A stretch of DNA of 64,000 nt from Streptantibioticus_C sp963761325 (GTDB lineage Bacteria > Actinomycetota > Actinomycetes > Streptomycetales > Streptomycetaceae). The translations under genes were made by a program, and so were the position numbers. The stretch is from contig CAVXGZ010000003.1 of the NCBI GenBank assembly GCA_963761325.1, positions 124,001 through 188,000 on the forward strand. The letters are read 5' to 3'. Of the stretch, positions 15,944 to 24,822 are shown piece after piece; the stretch's first letter is position 1; each line of letters begins with the position of its first letter. A model generated the notes under the pieces. It was not told where the DNA came from. It made no database searches and saw only the letters and a program-made list of their open reading frames with translations.

Positions 15944-17323
15944 CTACTCGGGCCGCTCGGCCGGCTCCGGCTCGGTGACCGGGTCCACCAGCACCGTGCC
16001 GATGCGGTTGCGCCGCCCGGCGACGCTCTCCGCGGTCAGCCGCAGCGCGGCCGGCGCCGGGCCGGCCGCACCGGGCGGGCCGAAGGAGCCGGACGGGAAA
16101 CCGGAGTTGGGGTAGCCGGCCGAGGACGAGGCGGTGGAGGCGGCGTCCTCGGGCAGCACGACGACCGCGCTGGCCCCGGGGATCGGCACCCGGCCGAGCG
16201 ACTTGGCCAGCAGGCCGCCGACGGTCTCGACGTCCTCGTCGTCCAGCTCGACCCCGTACAGCTCGCCCAGGTCGCCGATGTCCAGCCGGCTGGTGACCCG
16301 GAACCGCCCGTCGCCCAGGTCCTCGACCGGGGGCAGCTCGCGGTCGTACTCGTCGGTGATCTCGCCGACGATCTCCTCCAGGATGTCCTCGATGGTGACC
16401 AGGCCCGCGGTGCCGCCGTACTCGTCGACGACCACCGCGACGTGGTTGCGCATCCGCTGCATCTCGCGCAGCAGGTCGCCGGCGTTCTTGGTGTCCGGGA
16501 CGAAGCTGGCCGGCCGCATCAGCGAGGAGACCGGCTCGCTCTCCGCCTCCCGGTTGATGTGCACGCGGCGGGCGAGGTCCTTGAGGTAGACGATGCCGAC
16601 GATGTCGTCCTCGTTCTCCCCCTCGACCGGGATGCGCGAGAAGCCGGAGCGCAGCGCGAGGGTGAGGGCCTGCCGGATGGTCTTGGAGCGTTCGATCATC
16701 ACCAGGTCGGTACGCGGCACCATCACCTCGCGCACGATGGTGTCGCCGAGTTCGAAGACCGAGTGCACCATGCGGCGCTCCTCGTCCTCGATCAGCGAGT
16801 CCTGCTCGGCGAGGTCGACCAGCGCCCGCAGCTCCGCCTCGGAGGCGAACGGGCCCTGGCGGAAGCCCTTGCCGGGGGTGAGCGCGTTGCCGATGAGGAT
16901 CAGCAGCTTGGGCACCGGGCCCAGCACCCGGGCCAGCGGCAGCAGCACGTAGGAGGCGGCGGTGGCGGTGTTGAGCGGGTGCTGGCGGCCGATGGTGCGC
17001 GGCGAGACCCCGACCGCGACGTAGGAGACCAGCACCATCACGCCGATCGCCACCACCAGCACCTGCCACAGGTGGGCGAAGCTGCCGGTCGGCGACGACG
17101 GTGATGAGCACCGCGGCCGACATCTCGCAGCCGACCCGCACCAGCAGCGCGACGTTGAGGTAGCGCACCGGGTCGGAGGCGACCGCGAGGAGCTTGGCGG
17201 CGCCGCGCCGGCCGCCGCGGGCCGCCTCCTCGGCCCGGAAGCGGGAGACGCGGGCCAGGCCCGCCTCGGCGCAGGCGGCGAGCCAGGCCGACCACGACGA
17301 GCGGCGACGCTTGCGACGATCAC
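15944..17323 (-). CDS. CNNM/CorC-type membrane protein with CBS domains, frame disrupted near the N-terminus
   Basis: Member of the HlyC/CorC (CNNM transmembrane plus CBS pair plus transporter-associated domain) family, linked to ion transport. From about 17090 downstream the frame is clean: VLVSYVAVGVSPRTIGRQHP, then EVMVPRTDLVMIER, DEYGGTAGLVTIEDILEEI, and a CorC_HlyC domain (ETVGGLLAKSLGRVPI). Upstream, sensible protein occurs in other frames: WLAACAEAGLARVSRF and RYLNVALLVRVGCEMSAAV in one, and LVVVG in another. At least two, probably three, single-base frame changes (about 17080-17095 and 17285-17305) are needed to join them. GTG 17323 overlaps nothing but lies five bases after ybeY. Errors in the sequence are likelier than a true pseudogene. 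Confidence 0.8.
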   Translation of the reverse strand: MIVASVAARRGRPGSPPAPRRAWPASPASGPRRRPAAAGAAPPSSSRSPPTRCATSTSRCWCGSAARCRPRCSSPSSPTGSFAHLWQVLVVAIGVMVLVSYVAVGVSPRTIGRQHPLNTATAASYVLLPLARVLGPVPKLLILIGNALTPGKGFRQGPFASEAELRALVDLAEQDSLIEDEERRMVHSVFELGDTIVREVMVPRTDLVMIERSKTIRQALTLALRSGFSRIPVEGENEDDIVGIVYLKDLARRVHINREAESEPVSSLMRPASFVPDTKNAGDLLREMQRMRNHVAVVVDEYGGTAGLVTIEDILEEIVGEITDEYDRELPPVEDLGDGRFRVTSRLDIGDLGELYGVELDDEDVETVGGLLAKSLGRVPIPGASAVVVLPEDAASTASSSAGYPNSGFPSGSFGPPGAAGPAPAALRLTAESVAGRRNRIGTVLVDPVTEPEPAERPE

Positions 17324-17327
17324 GGCG

Positions 17328-17825
17328 TCAGTGGGTGGTCGGGGCCGGCGAGGGCCCCTCGACGCCGCGCTCGGCGCGCCAGTCGTCCAGGATCGTCTTC
17401 TGCAGGCCGAACATCTCGGTGCGCTCGCCCGGCTCCTCGTGGTCGTAGCCGAGCAGGTGCAGCACCCCGTGGACGGTGAGCAGTTGGAGCTCCTCGTCCA
17501 TCGAGTGCCGGCTCTCGGCGGCCTGGCCCTGCGCCTTGGCCACCTCGGGACACAGCACGATGTCGCCGAGCAGGCCCTGCGGGGGCTCGTCGTCGTCCTT
17601 GCCCGGTGGACGCAGCTCGTCCATCGGGAAGGACATCACGTCGGTGGGCCCCGGCAGGTCCATCCACTGCAGGTGGAGCTGCTCCATGGCCGCCGCGTCC
17701 ACCGCGATCAGCGACAGCTCGGACAGCGGGTGGATGCGCATCCGGGTGAGCGCGTAGCGGGCGGCCTCCAGGACCGCCTGCTCGTCGAACTCCCAGCCGG
17801 ACTCGTTGTTGACGTCGATCGCCAT
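17328..17825 (-). CDS. ybeY: rRNA maturation endonuclease YbeY
   Basis: Zinc endoribonuclease of 165 residues needed for 16S rRNA 3'-end processing and ribosome quality control. The metal-binding HGVLHLLGYDHEEPGE is the family's H-x3-H-x5-H motif. GPTDVMSFPMDE and LLGDIVLCPEVA are further conserved blocks. It lies 12 bp downstream of phoH and five bases before the CNNM/CBS gene, consistent with one operon, the order phoH-ybeY-corC being widespread in bacteria. Confidence 0.95.
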   Translation of the reverse strand: MAIDVNNESGWEFDEQAVLEAARYALTRMRIHPLSELSLIAVDAAAMEQLHLQWMDLPGPTDVMSFPMDELRPPGKDDDEPPQGLLGDIVLCPEVAKAQGQAAESRHSMDEELQLLTVHGVLHLLGYDHEEPGERTEMFGLQKTILDDWRAERGVEGPSPAPTTH

Positions 17826-17837
17826 GGTGCGGTGCTG

Positions 17838-18878
17838 TTACTTTCTGTCGCCACGGGCGCCGCCGGAGGTCTCCCCGGTGCGGCTGTCGAATGCCTCGTA
17901 GGCGTCCACGATCCGGCCGACCAGCTTGTGGCGGACCACGTCGGCGCTGGTCAGCCGGGAGAAGTGGACGTCGTCGACGCCTTCGAGGATGTCCTGCACC
18001 TGCCGCAGCCCGCTCCTGGTGCCGCCGCCCGGCAGGTCGATCTGGGTGACGTCACCGGTGACCACGATCTTGGAGTCGAAGCCGAGCCGGGTCAGGAACA
18101 TCTTCATCTGCTCGGCCGAGGTGTTCTGCGCCTCGTCGAGGATGATGAAGGCGTCGTTGAGGGTGCGTCCCCGCATGTAGGCCAGCGGCGCCACCTCGAT
18201 GGTGCCGGCGGCCATCAGCCGGGGGATCGAGTCGGGGTCGACCATGTCGTGCAGCGCGTCGTAGAGCGGGCGCAGGTAGGGGTCGATCTTCTCGTAGAGC
18301 GTGCCGGGCAGGAAGCCGAGCCGCTCGCCCGCCTCGACCGCGGGGCGGGTCAGGATGATCCGGTTGACCTGCTTGGACTGCAGGGCCTGCACGGCCTTGG
18401 CCATCGCCAGGTAGGTCTTGCCGGTGCCGGCCGGACCGATGCCGAACACGATGGTGTGCCGGTCGATCGCGTCCACGTAGCGCTTCTGGTTGAGCGTCTT
18501 GGGACGGATGGTGCGGCCGCGGTTGGACAGGATGTTCTGGGTGAGCACCTGGGCCGGCGTCTCGGTGCCGCCGTCCGGGGCGCCGTTGCCGCGCAGCATC
18601 GCCACCGAGCGCTCGACGGCGTCCTCCGTCATCGGCTGGCCGGCCCGCAGCACCAGCATCATCTCGTCGAACAGGCGCTGTACCAGGGCGACTTCGGCGG
18701 CGTCGCCGCTCGCGCTGACCTCGTTGCCGCGGACGTGGATGTCGACGGCGGGAAAGGACCGCTCGATCACGCGCAGGAGGGAATCACCCGATCCCAGAAC
18801 GGTGACCATGGGGTGTTTGGCCGGTACGACGAAGTGGGCGTGTGCCTGCTTCTGCTGCTGGGTCGGTGTCTGAGTCAT
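17838..18878 (-). CDS. phoH: PhoH-family ATPase
   Basis: Cytoplasmic P-loop NTPase of 346 residues, related to RNA-helicase-like proteins and functionally tied to YbeY in RNA metabolism. FGIGPAGTGKTYLAMAKAV is the Walker A, FIILDEAQN the Walker B, and VVTGDVTQIDLPGG a sensor motif. An N-terminal ~90-residue domain (PMVTVLGSGDSLLRVIE) resembles a KH fold as in other PhoH proteins. First gene of the phoH-ybeY-CNNM/CBS group. The upstream 137 bp to the next gene hold no clear terminator. Confidence 0.93.
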   Translation of the reverse strand: MTQTPTQQQKQAHAHFVVPAKHPMVTVLGSGDSLLRVIERSFPAVDIHVRGNEVSASGDAAEVALVQRLFDEMMLVLRAGQPMTEDAVERSVAMLRGNGAPDGGTETPAQVLTQNILSNRGRTIRPKTLNQKRYVDAIDRHTIVFGIGPAGTGKTYLAMAKAVQALQSKQVNRIILTRPAVEAGERLGFLPGTLYEKIDPYLRPLYDALHDMVDPDSIPRLMAAGTIEVAPLAYMRGRTLNDAFIILDEAQNTSAEQMKMFLTRLGFDSKIVVTGDVTQIDLPGGGTRSGLRQVQDILEGVDDVHFSRLTSADVVRHKLVGRIVDAYEAFDSRTGETSGGARGDRK

Positions 18879-19015
18879 GGGCCGGCGCTATGGCCTACCT
18901 GTCCCTCTTCCGGTCGGAAAGTGCGCGGTGGTGGGGCCGCTGGGACCCCGGGTACCCAGGGTACGTCGGTCCCGGGGCGGGTCGACGGGCATTTTCGCAC
19001 CGCGTCGCGGGTGCG

Positions 19016-20101
19016 TCACGCGTCGCGGAACCCGACGGTCGGCACCGCCCGGCGCAGCGGCCAGCGCCGCACCCCGCACGGCAGCAGGTCGTCGAGGAAG
19101 GCGTAGCGGCGCAGCGCGGTGCGGTCCTGGTCGTCGTAGGACTTGGCGTGCTGCCACCAGGAGGCGATCTCGATCCAGCCGGGCGCGGAGAGCGAGCCGC
19201 CGAACTCCTGGACCGACAGCGCGGCGGTGAGGCTGGCGAAGGCGAGCCGGTCGGCGAGCGGCCAGCCGGCCAGCGAGCCGGTGACGAAGCCGGCCACGAA
19301 CACGTCGCCGGCCCCGGTCGGGTCGAGGGCGTCCACGGTGAGCGCCGGGACCTCGGCGGTCTCGCCGGTGGCGGAGTCGACCGCGCAGGCGCCCTGCGAG
19401 CCCATGGTGACCACGGCGACCGGCACCAGGTCGGCGAGTTTGCGGGCGGCGTCGCGCGGGGTGTCGGTGCGGGTGTAGCGCATCGCCTCGGCCGCGTTGG
19501 GCAGGAAGGCGTCGCAGTGCCGCAGGTCGGCCAGGTCCGCCGGATCCCAGCGGCCGGTCTCGTCCCAGCCGACGTCGGCGAAGACCCGGCTGCCGTGCCG
19601 GGCGGCGTGGCCGACCCACTCCTCGTGGTGGCCGGGGGTCAGCGAGGCGATGGCGGCGCGGGCGGCGGGCGGGCAGGCGGGCGCGGGCTCCTCGGGCGAC
19701 GGCGCCTCGTGGCCGTGGCTGACCATGGTGCGTTCGTCCTCGTAGGCCATCGAGACGGTGACCGGCGAGTGCCAGCCGCGCACCCGGCGCGAGAGCGACA
19801 GGTCGATGCCCTCGTCGCGCTCCAGGCACTCCCAGCAGTAGTCGCCGTAGACGTCGTCGCCGAAGGCGGCGGCGAGCGAGGTGCGCAGGCCGACCCGGGC
19901 CAGCGCGGTGGCCATGTTGGCGATGCCGCCGGGGCTCGATCCCATGCCGCGTGCCCACGACTCGGTGCCGCGTACCGGAGCGCTGTCCATGCCGGTGAAG
20001 ATGATGTCGAGGAAGACGGTCCCGGTGAGGTAGACGTCCATCAGCGGGTCGCCGTCCCGGCGCAGCGCGGCGAGCGGGTCGAGGACGGGCAGGTCGGGCA
20101 C
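19016..20101 (-). CDS. PfkB-family carbohydrate kinase
   Basis: Sugar or nucleoside kinase of 361 residues in the ribokinase superfamily. SPGGIANMATALARVG matches the first PfkB signature region, and DALDPTGAGDVFVAGF is the second, with the catalytic Asp and anion hole. GTG 20101 is chosen because AAAGGAG lies five bases upstream; the longer open frame on this strand only reads into the next gene. It lies 11 bp after rnz, so co-transcription is likely. The substrate cannot be assigned; adenosine, ribose or other sugars are possible. Confidence 0.87.
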   Translation of the reverse strand: MPDLPVLDPLAALRRDGDPLMDVYLTGTVFLDIIFTGMDSAPVRGTESWARGMGSSPGGIANMATALARVGLRTSLAAAFGDDVYGDYCWECLERDEGIDLSLSRRVRGWHSPVTVSMAYEDERTMVSHGHEAPSPEEPAPACPPAARAAIASLTPGHHEEWVGHAARHGSRVFADVGWDETGRWDPADLADLRHCDAFLPNAAEAMRYTRTDTPRDAARKLADLVPVAVVTMGSQGACAVDSATGETAEVPALTVDALDPTGAGDVFVAGFVTGSLAGWPLADRLAFASLTAALSVQEFGGSLSAPGWIEIASWWQHAKSYDDQDRTALRRYAFLDDLLPCGVRRWPLRRAVPTVGFRDA

Positions 20102-20112
20102 GGTGGCTCCTT

Positions 20113-21060
20113 TCAACGCGTGCACTGCGGACGATACGCCGCACCGCGGCCGCCGGGAGGTGTGCGGCGTCCGGGCACCAGGATGCGGTCCAGGTCGCGG
20201 GCGATGGTCAACTCGCCGTCGAATCCGGCGTCCCGGGCCTCGCGGGCGAACGCGTCGGGATCGGTGTAGCGCTGCGAGAAGTGGGTCAGCACCAGGTGGC
20301 GGACCCCGGCGCCGGCCGCGGTGGCGGCGGCCTGCGCGGCGGTGAGATGGCCGTACTCGCGGGCCAGCGCGGCGTCCTGGTCGAGGAAGGTGGACTCGAT
20401 GACGAGCAGGTCGCAGCCGTCGGCGAGGGCGGGCACCGCGTCGCACATCCGGGTGTCCATCACGAAGGCGAAGCGCTGACCGGGCCGCGGCGCGCTCACC
20501 TCCTCCACGGTGATGCCGCGCAGCACGCCGTCGCGCTGCAGCCGGCCGACGTCCGGCCCCGAGATGCCGTGCGCGGCCAGCCGCTCGGGCAGCATGCGGC
20601 GCCCGTCCGGCTCGACGAGGCGGTAGCCGACGGAGTCCACCGGGTGGGAGAGCGCGCGGGCCTCCAGGGTGAAGGCGGCGGTGCGCTCCAGCACGCCGTC
20701 GGCGGTCACCGGCGCCTGGACGAGCCGCACGGTCTCCCGGTAGGCGGTGGCGTACCGCAGGCGCTCGAAGTACCGCTCGCCGGAGGCCGGGTAGTGCGCG
20801 GTGACCGGGTGCGGGACCCGGTCGAGGTTGATGCGCTGGACGACGCCGGCCAGGCCCAGGCTGTGGTCGCCGTGGAAGTGGGTGACGCACAGCCGGGTCA
20901 GGTCGTGCGCGGCGACCCCGGCGTGCAGCATCTGGCGCTGGGTGCCCTCGCCGGGGTCGAACAGGATGCCCTCCCCGTCCCAGCGCAGCAGGTAGCCGTT
21001 GTGGTTGCGCTGCCGGGTCGGCACCTGGCTGGCGGTGCCGAGGACGACGAGTTCCCGCAC
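20113..21060 (-). CDS. rnz: Ribonuclease Z
   Basis: tRNA 3'-end processing endonuclease of the metallo-beta-lactamase fold, 315 residues. VTHFHGDHSLGL is the HxHxDH metal motif, and FDPGEGTQRQM precedes it as in RNase Z. VMDTRMCDA and VLTHFSQRY supply the remaining metal ligands. GTG 21060 has GGGAG about ten bases upstream. Order: HIT gene, rnz, PfkB kinase, all on the minus strand with gaps of 11-16 bp. Confidence 0.93.
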   Translation of the reverse strand: MRELVVLGTASQVPTRQRNHNGYLLRWDGEGILFDPGEGTQRQMLHAGVAAHDLTRLCVTHFHGDHSLGLAGVVQRINLDRVPHPVTAHYPASGERYFERLRYATAYRETVRLVQAPVTADGVLERTAAFTLEARALSHPVDSVGYRLVEPDGRRMLPERLAAHGISGPDVGRLQRDGVLRGITVEEVSAPRPGQRFAFVMDTRMCDAVPALADGCDLLVIESTFLDQDAALAREYGHLTAAQAAATAAGAGVRHLVLTHFSQRYTDPDAFAREARDAGFDGELTIARDLDRILVPGRRTPPGGRGAAYRPQCTR

Positions 21061-21076
21061 GGGCGTGCCGCTCCCG

Positions 21077-21433
21077 TCAGACCAGGCGCTGCAGGTCGCG
21101 TCCGCCGAGCACGTGGGCGTGCGCGTGGAAGACCGTCTGCCCGGCGCCGGGTCCGGTGTTGAAGACGATGCGGTAGCCGGTGGTGTCCACCTTCTCCAGC
21201 CGGGCGACCTCGCCGGCGTCGCGCAGCAGGTCCCCGCACAACCGCGGCGCCAGGGCGGCGAGTTCCGAGGCGTCGCGGTAGTGCGCCTTGGGGATGACGA
21301 GGACGTGGGTGGGCGCTTGCGGGTTGATGTCGCGGAACGCCACCGTGGTGTCGGTCTCGTGGACGATCGTCGCCGGGATGTCTCCCGTGACGACCTTGCA
21401 GAACAGGCAGTCCGCCTGCGGTTCTCCCGCCAC
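21077..21433 (-). CDS. HIT-family protein
   Basis: Nucleotide-binding hydrolase of the histidine-triad superfamily, 118 residues. CLFCKVVTGDIPATIVHE opens the fold, with CxxC often binding zinc, and VFHAHAHVLGGRDL is the HxHxH triad that forms the phosphohydrolase site. The start is set at GTG 21433, eight bases after GGAG; an upstream GTG (21439) is too close to the site and ATG 21475 lacks one. Typical activity is hydrolysis of adenosine phosphoramidates or dinucleotides; the real substrate is unknown. It heads a group with rnz. Confidence 0.9.
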   Translation of the reverse strand: MAGEPQADCLFCKVVTGDIPATIVHETDTTVAFRDINPQAPTHVLVIPKAHYRDASELAALAPRLCGDLLRDAGEVARLEKVDTTGYRIVFNTGPGAGQTVFHAHAHVLGGRDLQRLV

Positions 21434-21502
21434 GGCCACGTCTCCTCGTCTCTCCCCGGTCGGTACGGGCCGCATGCTACCGGCCGGGGAGCCGACTCCC
21501 GG

Positions 21503-24500
21503 TCACCCCAGCGGCGGCACCGGCGGCGGTGTCCTGGCCGGCGTGGTCTCCAGGGCCTGCAGGGCGAGGGTGATCGCGGTGTCGAGCTGCGGGTCGCGGC
21601 CGGCCGCCCAGTCCTGCGGGGTGCGCACCACCTCGACGTCCGGATCGACGCCGTGGTTCTCCATGCCCCAGCCCGGACCCTCCATCCACATCGCGTACTT
21701 GGGCTGGGTGACCAGGGTGCCGTCCACCAGGTGGTAGCGCGAGTCGATGCCCACCACGCCGCCCCAGGTGCGGGTGCCGACGACCGGGCCGAGGCCCATC
21801 GCCTTGACCGCCGCGTTGACGATGTCGCCGTCGGACCCGGCGTACTCGTCGGCCACCGCGACCACCGGGCCGCGCGGCGCGTCCGAGGGGTAGCTGGCCG
21901 GCACCCGGCCGCGCGGGAAGTCCCAGCCGATGACCCGGCGGGCCAGCTTCTCGATGACGAGTTGGGAGGTGTGGCCGCCGCGGTTCTCCCGCACGTCGAG
22001 CACCAGGCCCTCGCGGGCCACCTCGATGTGCAGGTCGCGGTGGAGCTGCGCCCAGCCGGAGCCGACCATGTCGGGCACGTGCAGGTATCCCAGCCGGCCG
22101 CCGGACGCCTGGTGGACGTGGGCGCGGCGGCCGGCCACCCAGTCGTGGTAGCGCAGCGGTTCGTCGTCGGCGAGCGGCACCACGACGACCGCGCGCGGCT
22201 CGCCGCCGGCCGGCCGGACCGTCAGCTCGACCGGCTTGCCCGCGGTGCCCACCAGCAGCGGCGCGGGCCCGGTCAGCGGGTCGACCGGGTGGCCGCCGAC
22301 CGCGAGCAGGACGTCGCCGGCCCGCACGGCGACGCCGGGCGCGGCCAGCGGGGAGCGGGCCTCGGGGTCGGAGGTCTCGGAGGGCAGCACGCGCTCCACC
22401 CGCCAGGCGCCGTCCGCGTCGCGGGCCAGGTCGGCGCCGAGCAGCCCGACCCGGCGCAGCGCGTCGCGGTGGCCGCCGCGGCCGCGGACGTAGGCGTGCG
22501 AGGTGCCGAGTTCGCCCTGCAGCTCCCACAACACGTCCACCAGGTCGTCGTGGGTGGCGACCCGGTCGAGCAACGGGCGGTAGCGCGCCAGGGCGGCGTC
22601 CCAGTCGACCCCGGCCATGTCGGGCCGCCAGAAGTTGTCGCGCATCAGGCGGCCGGTCTCCTCGTACATCTGGCGCCACTCGGCGGCCGGATCGACGGTG
22701 AGCCGGATCCGCGAGAGGTCCACGGTGACGGTGTCGTCGCCGTCGTCGTCCGGGCACTTGCTGTCGGACGGGGTGACGCGGAGTTTGGCGCCGCTGGTCA
22801 GCAGCAGCCGGTGGCCGTCGCCGGTGACCGCGAACTCGTCGATGTCGTCGGCGAGTTCGTCGTGGCGCAGCCGCTCCAGGTCGTAGCGGTGCAGGGTGCT
22901 GACCGGCGGGGAGGCCTGCGGGGTGGCCAGCGAGGAGCCGAGCACGCCGTGCAGCGGGTGGCGCAGCCACAGCACGCCGGAGCCGGCGGCGCGCAGGTCG
23001 GAGTAGCGGGCCGCCTCCACCGGGAAGGGCACGATGCGGTCGGGCAGTCCGTCGAGGTCCACCCGGGTCACCGGGGTGCGGCGCTCGTCGGCCGGTCCGG
23101 CGTCGGACTTGCCCTCGGCGCGGTCCGGGGTGTCGGCCGCGTCGGAGCCGTCGGAGCCGCCGCGTCCCAGCGGCCGGCCGTGCCGCTGCGGTCCGAACGG
23201 CGACGGGGTGTCGGCGGCCAGCGTGATCAGGTAGGGGCGGCAGGCGTTGGGGAACGACAGGTCGAAGACGTGGGTGTCGTAGACCGGGTCGAAGGCGCGC
23301 TGGGACAGGAAGGCCAGGTGCTTGCCGTCGGCGGTGAAGGCGGGCGAGAAGTCGTGGAAGCGCAGCGGGGTGACGTCGGCGACCGCGAGGGTGGCGACGT
23401 TGGCGATCCGCAGCCGCCGCAGGTGGGAGGGGCCGGGGTGCGACCAGACGAGCCAGCCGGAGTCGGGTGAGAAGGCCAGGCCGTCGCAGTCGCCGTGTTC
23501 GCTCTCGGCGACGGTGCGCACCTCGCCGCTGTCCTGCTCGACCAGCAGCACCCGCCCGTCGTGCGAGGCGACCGCGAACCGCCGCCCGTCGGGTGAGACG
23601 GCCAGATCCAGCACCCGGCCCAGCTTCCCGGCGGCCAGCCGGCGCGGACCGGCGGCGGAGCCGGTGGCCGGCGTGGTCTCCAGGGCGTCGTCGCCCTCGG
23701 CGTCGGTGACCCACAGCGCCTGGGGTTCGCCGTCGCCGCCCTTGCGGTAGGTGCGCGGCAGCCGGGCCCGGACGCCGGGTTCGGCGGCGAGGGCGCGGAC
23801 CGGGCCCTCGCGGTGGGTCACCCAGTGGATGGTGCCGCGGACCTCGACCGCGCTGCCGCGGCCGGTGTGGTCGGGCCAGGCGTCGCCGAGGTTGGCGGCG
23901 GCCCGGGCCGGGTGGGGCCGCAGGGCGGCACGCTGGCCGCCGAGGCGTATGTCGAGGGCGCGCGGCTGTTCGTCGAGGCTGTCGAGCAGGTGGAGGCGGC
24001 CCGCCGCGGTGTAGGCGACGCGGGTGCCGTCGGTGGCGGCCTGCCGGGCGTAGAAGTCGCCGAGCGGGCTGTGGCGGCGCAGTTGGGAGCCGTCGGGCAG
24101 GCAGGAGTAGACCGCGCCGGTGTCCTCGTGGTCGGACAGGAACGCGATGCGGTCCCCGACCCACATCGGGCACTCGATGTGGCCGCCGAGGTCGGCCAGG
24201 ATCCGGTGGAACTCCCCGCCGCCGTCCGGGTCGACCCACAGCTTGCCCGCGGTGCCGCCGCGGTAGCGCTTCCAGGCGGCGGCCTCCCGGGACATCCGCA
24301 CCGAGCACAGCAGCACCGCGCCGTCCGGCCCGAACGCCACGTCGCCGACCGGGCCGTAGGGCAGCCGGCGTGCCGGGCCGCCGTCCAGCGGCACCGCGTG
24401 CGCCCAGCTGCGCCGCCCGGACGCCTCGCCGTGCGCGCTGATCGCGACGACCTCGCCCTGCGGGGTCCAGCCGGACACCTCGGCCCGGCCGCCCCAGTAG

Positions 24501-24748
24501 GTCAGCCGGGTCGAGGGGCCGCCGTCGACCTCGGCGACCCGTACCTCGGCCGCTCCGTCGACGGTGGACACGTACGCGATGTGCCGGCCGTCCGGCGAGA
24601 TCCTGGGGCGCGAGACGGGGGTGTCGTCGGCGCTGACCCGCCAGGCCCGTCCGCCGTCCAGGGGCGCCGCCCAGACGTCGTCCTCGGCCGTGAAGGTGAT
24701 CAAGTCGCCGTGCGGATGGGGGTGTCTGAGGTACGAAGGCTGCGTCAC
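21503..24748 (-). CDS. Tricorn-like S41 protease with WD-type beta-propellers
   Basis: Very large cytoplasmic protease homologous to archaeal tricorn, 1081 residues. The N-terminal two thirds are propeller repeats (SPDGRHIAYVST, SPDGRRFAVAS, FTADGKHLAFLS). GTSHAYVRG near residue 740 carries the Ser-His pair typical of tricorn's gating region. A PDZ domain follows (RAGDVLLAVGGHPVD). The S41 catalytic Ser-Asp lies in YAGSDGDIVNAAVKAMG. It trims peptides in the cytosol in known relatives. The message is probably leaderless: TAGTGT (24755-24760) sits six bases before GTG 24748. A longer open frame in another phase over the same DNA is a shadow. Confidence 0.9.
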   Translation of the reverse strand: MTQPSYLRHPHPHGDLITFTAEDDVWAAPLDGGRAWRVSADDTPVSRPRISPDGRHIAYVSTVDGAAEVRVAEVDGGPSTRLTYWGGRAEVSGWTPQGEVVAISAHGEASGRRSWAHAVPLDGGPARRLPYGPVGDVAFGPDGAVLLCSVRMSREAAAWKRYRGGTAGKLWVDPDGGGEFHRILADLGGHIECPMWVGDRIAFLSDHEDTGAVYSCLPDGSQLRRHSPLGDFYARQAATDGTRVAYTAAGRLHLLDSLDEQPRALDIRLGGQRAALRPHPARAAANLGDAWPDHTGRGSAVEVRGTIHWVTHREGPVRALAAEPGVRARLPRTYRKGGDGEPQALWVTDAEGDDALETTPATGSAAGPRRLAAGKLGRVLDLAVSPDGRRFAVASHDGRVLLVEQDSGEVRTVAESEHGDCDGLAFSPDSGWLVWSHPGPSHLRRLRIANVATLAVADVTPLRFHDFSPAFTADGKHLAFLSQRAFDPVYDTHVFDLSFPNACRPYLITLAADTPSPFGPQRHGRPLGRGGSDGSDAADTPDRAEGKSDAGPADERRTPVTRVDLDGLPDRIVPFPVEAARYSDLRAAGSGVLWLRHPLHGVLGSSLATPQASPPVSTLHRYDLERLRHDELADDIDEFAVTGDGHRLLLTSGAKLRVTPSDSKCPDDDGDDTVTVDLSRIRLTVDPAAEWRQMYEETGRLMRDNFWRPDMAGVDWDAALARYRPLLDRVATHDDLVDVLWELQGELGTSHAYVRGRGGHRDALRRVGLLGADLARDADGAWRVERVLPSETSDPEARSPLAAPGVAVRAGDVLLAVGGHPVDPLTGPAPLLVGTAGKPVELTVRPAGGEPRAVVVVPLADDEPLRYHDWVAGRRAHVHQASGGRLGYLHVPDMVGSGWAQLHRDLHIEVAREGLVLDVRENRGGHTSQLVIEKLARRVIGWDFPRGRVPASYPSDAPRGPVVAVADEYAGSDGDIVNAAVKAMGLGPVVGTRTWGGVVGIDSRYHLVDGTLVTQPKYAMWMEGPGWGMENHGVDPDVEVVRTPQDWAAGRDPQLDTAITLALQALETTPARTPPPVPPLG

Positions 24749-24822
24749 GCCGCCACACTAACGACGCGCGCGCTCCGCGACGAGACCGATCCGTGATACT
24801 CGGCCACCGGGACGCGCGCCGG

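Noticed and set aside
21477..24758. A slightly longer frame in another phase over the tricorn-like gene
   Set aside because: Only the other frame shows PDZ, tricorn and S41 motifs; this one is Arg/Pro-rich.
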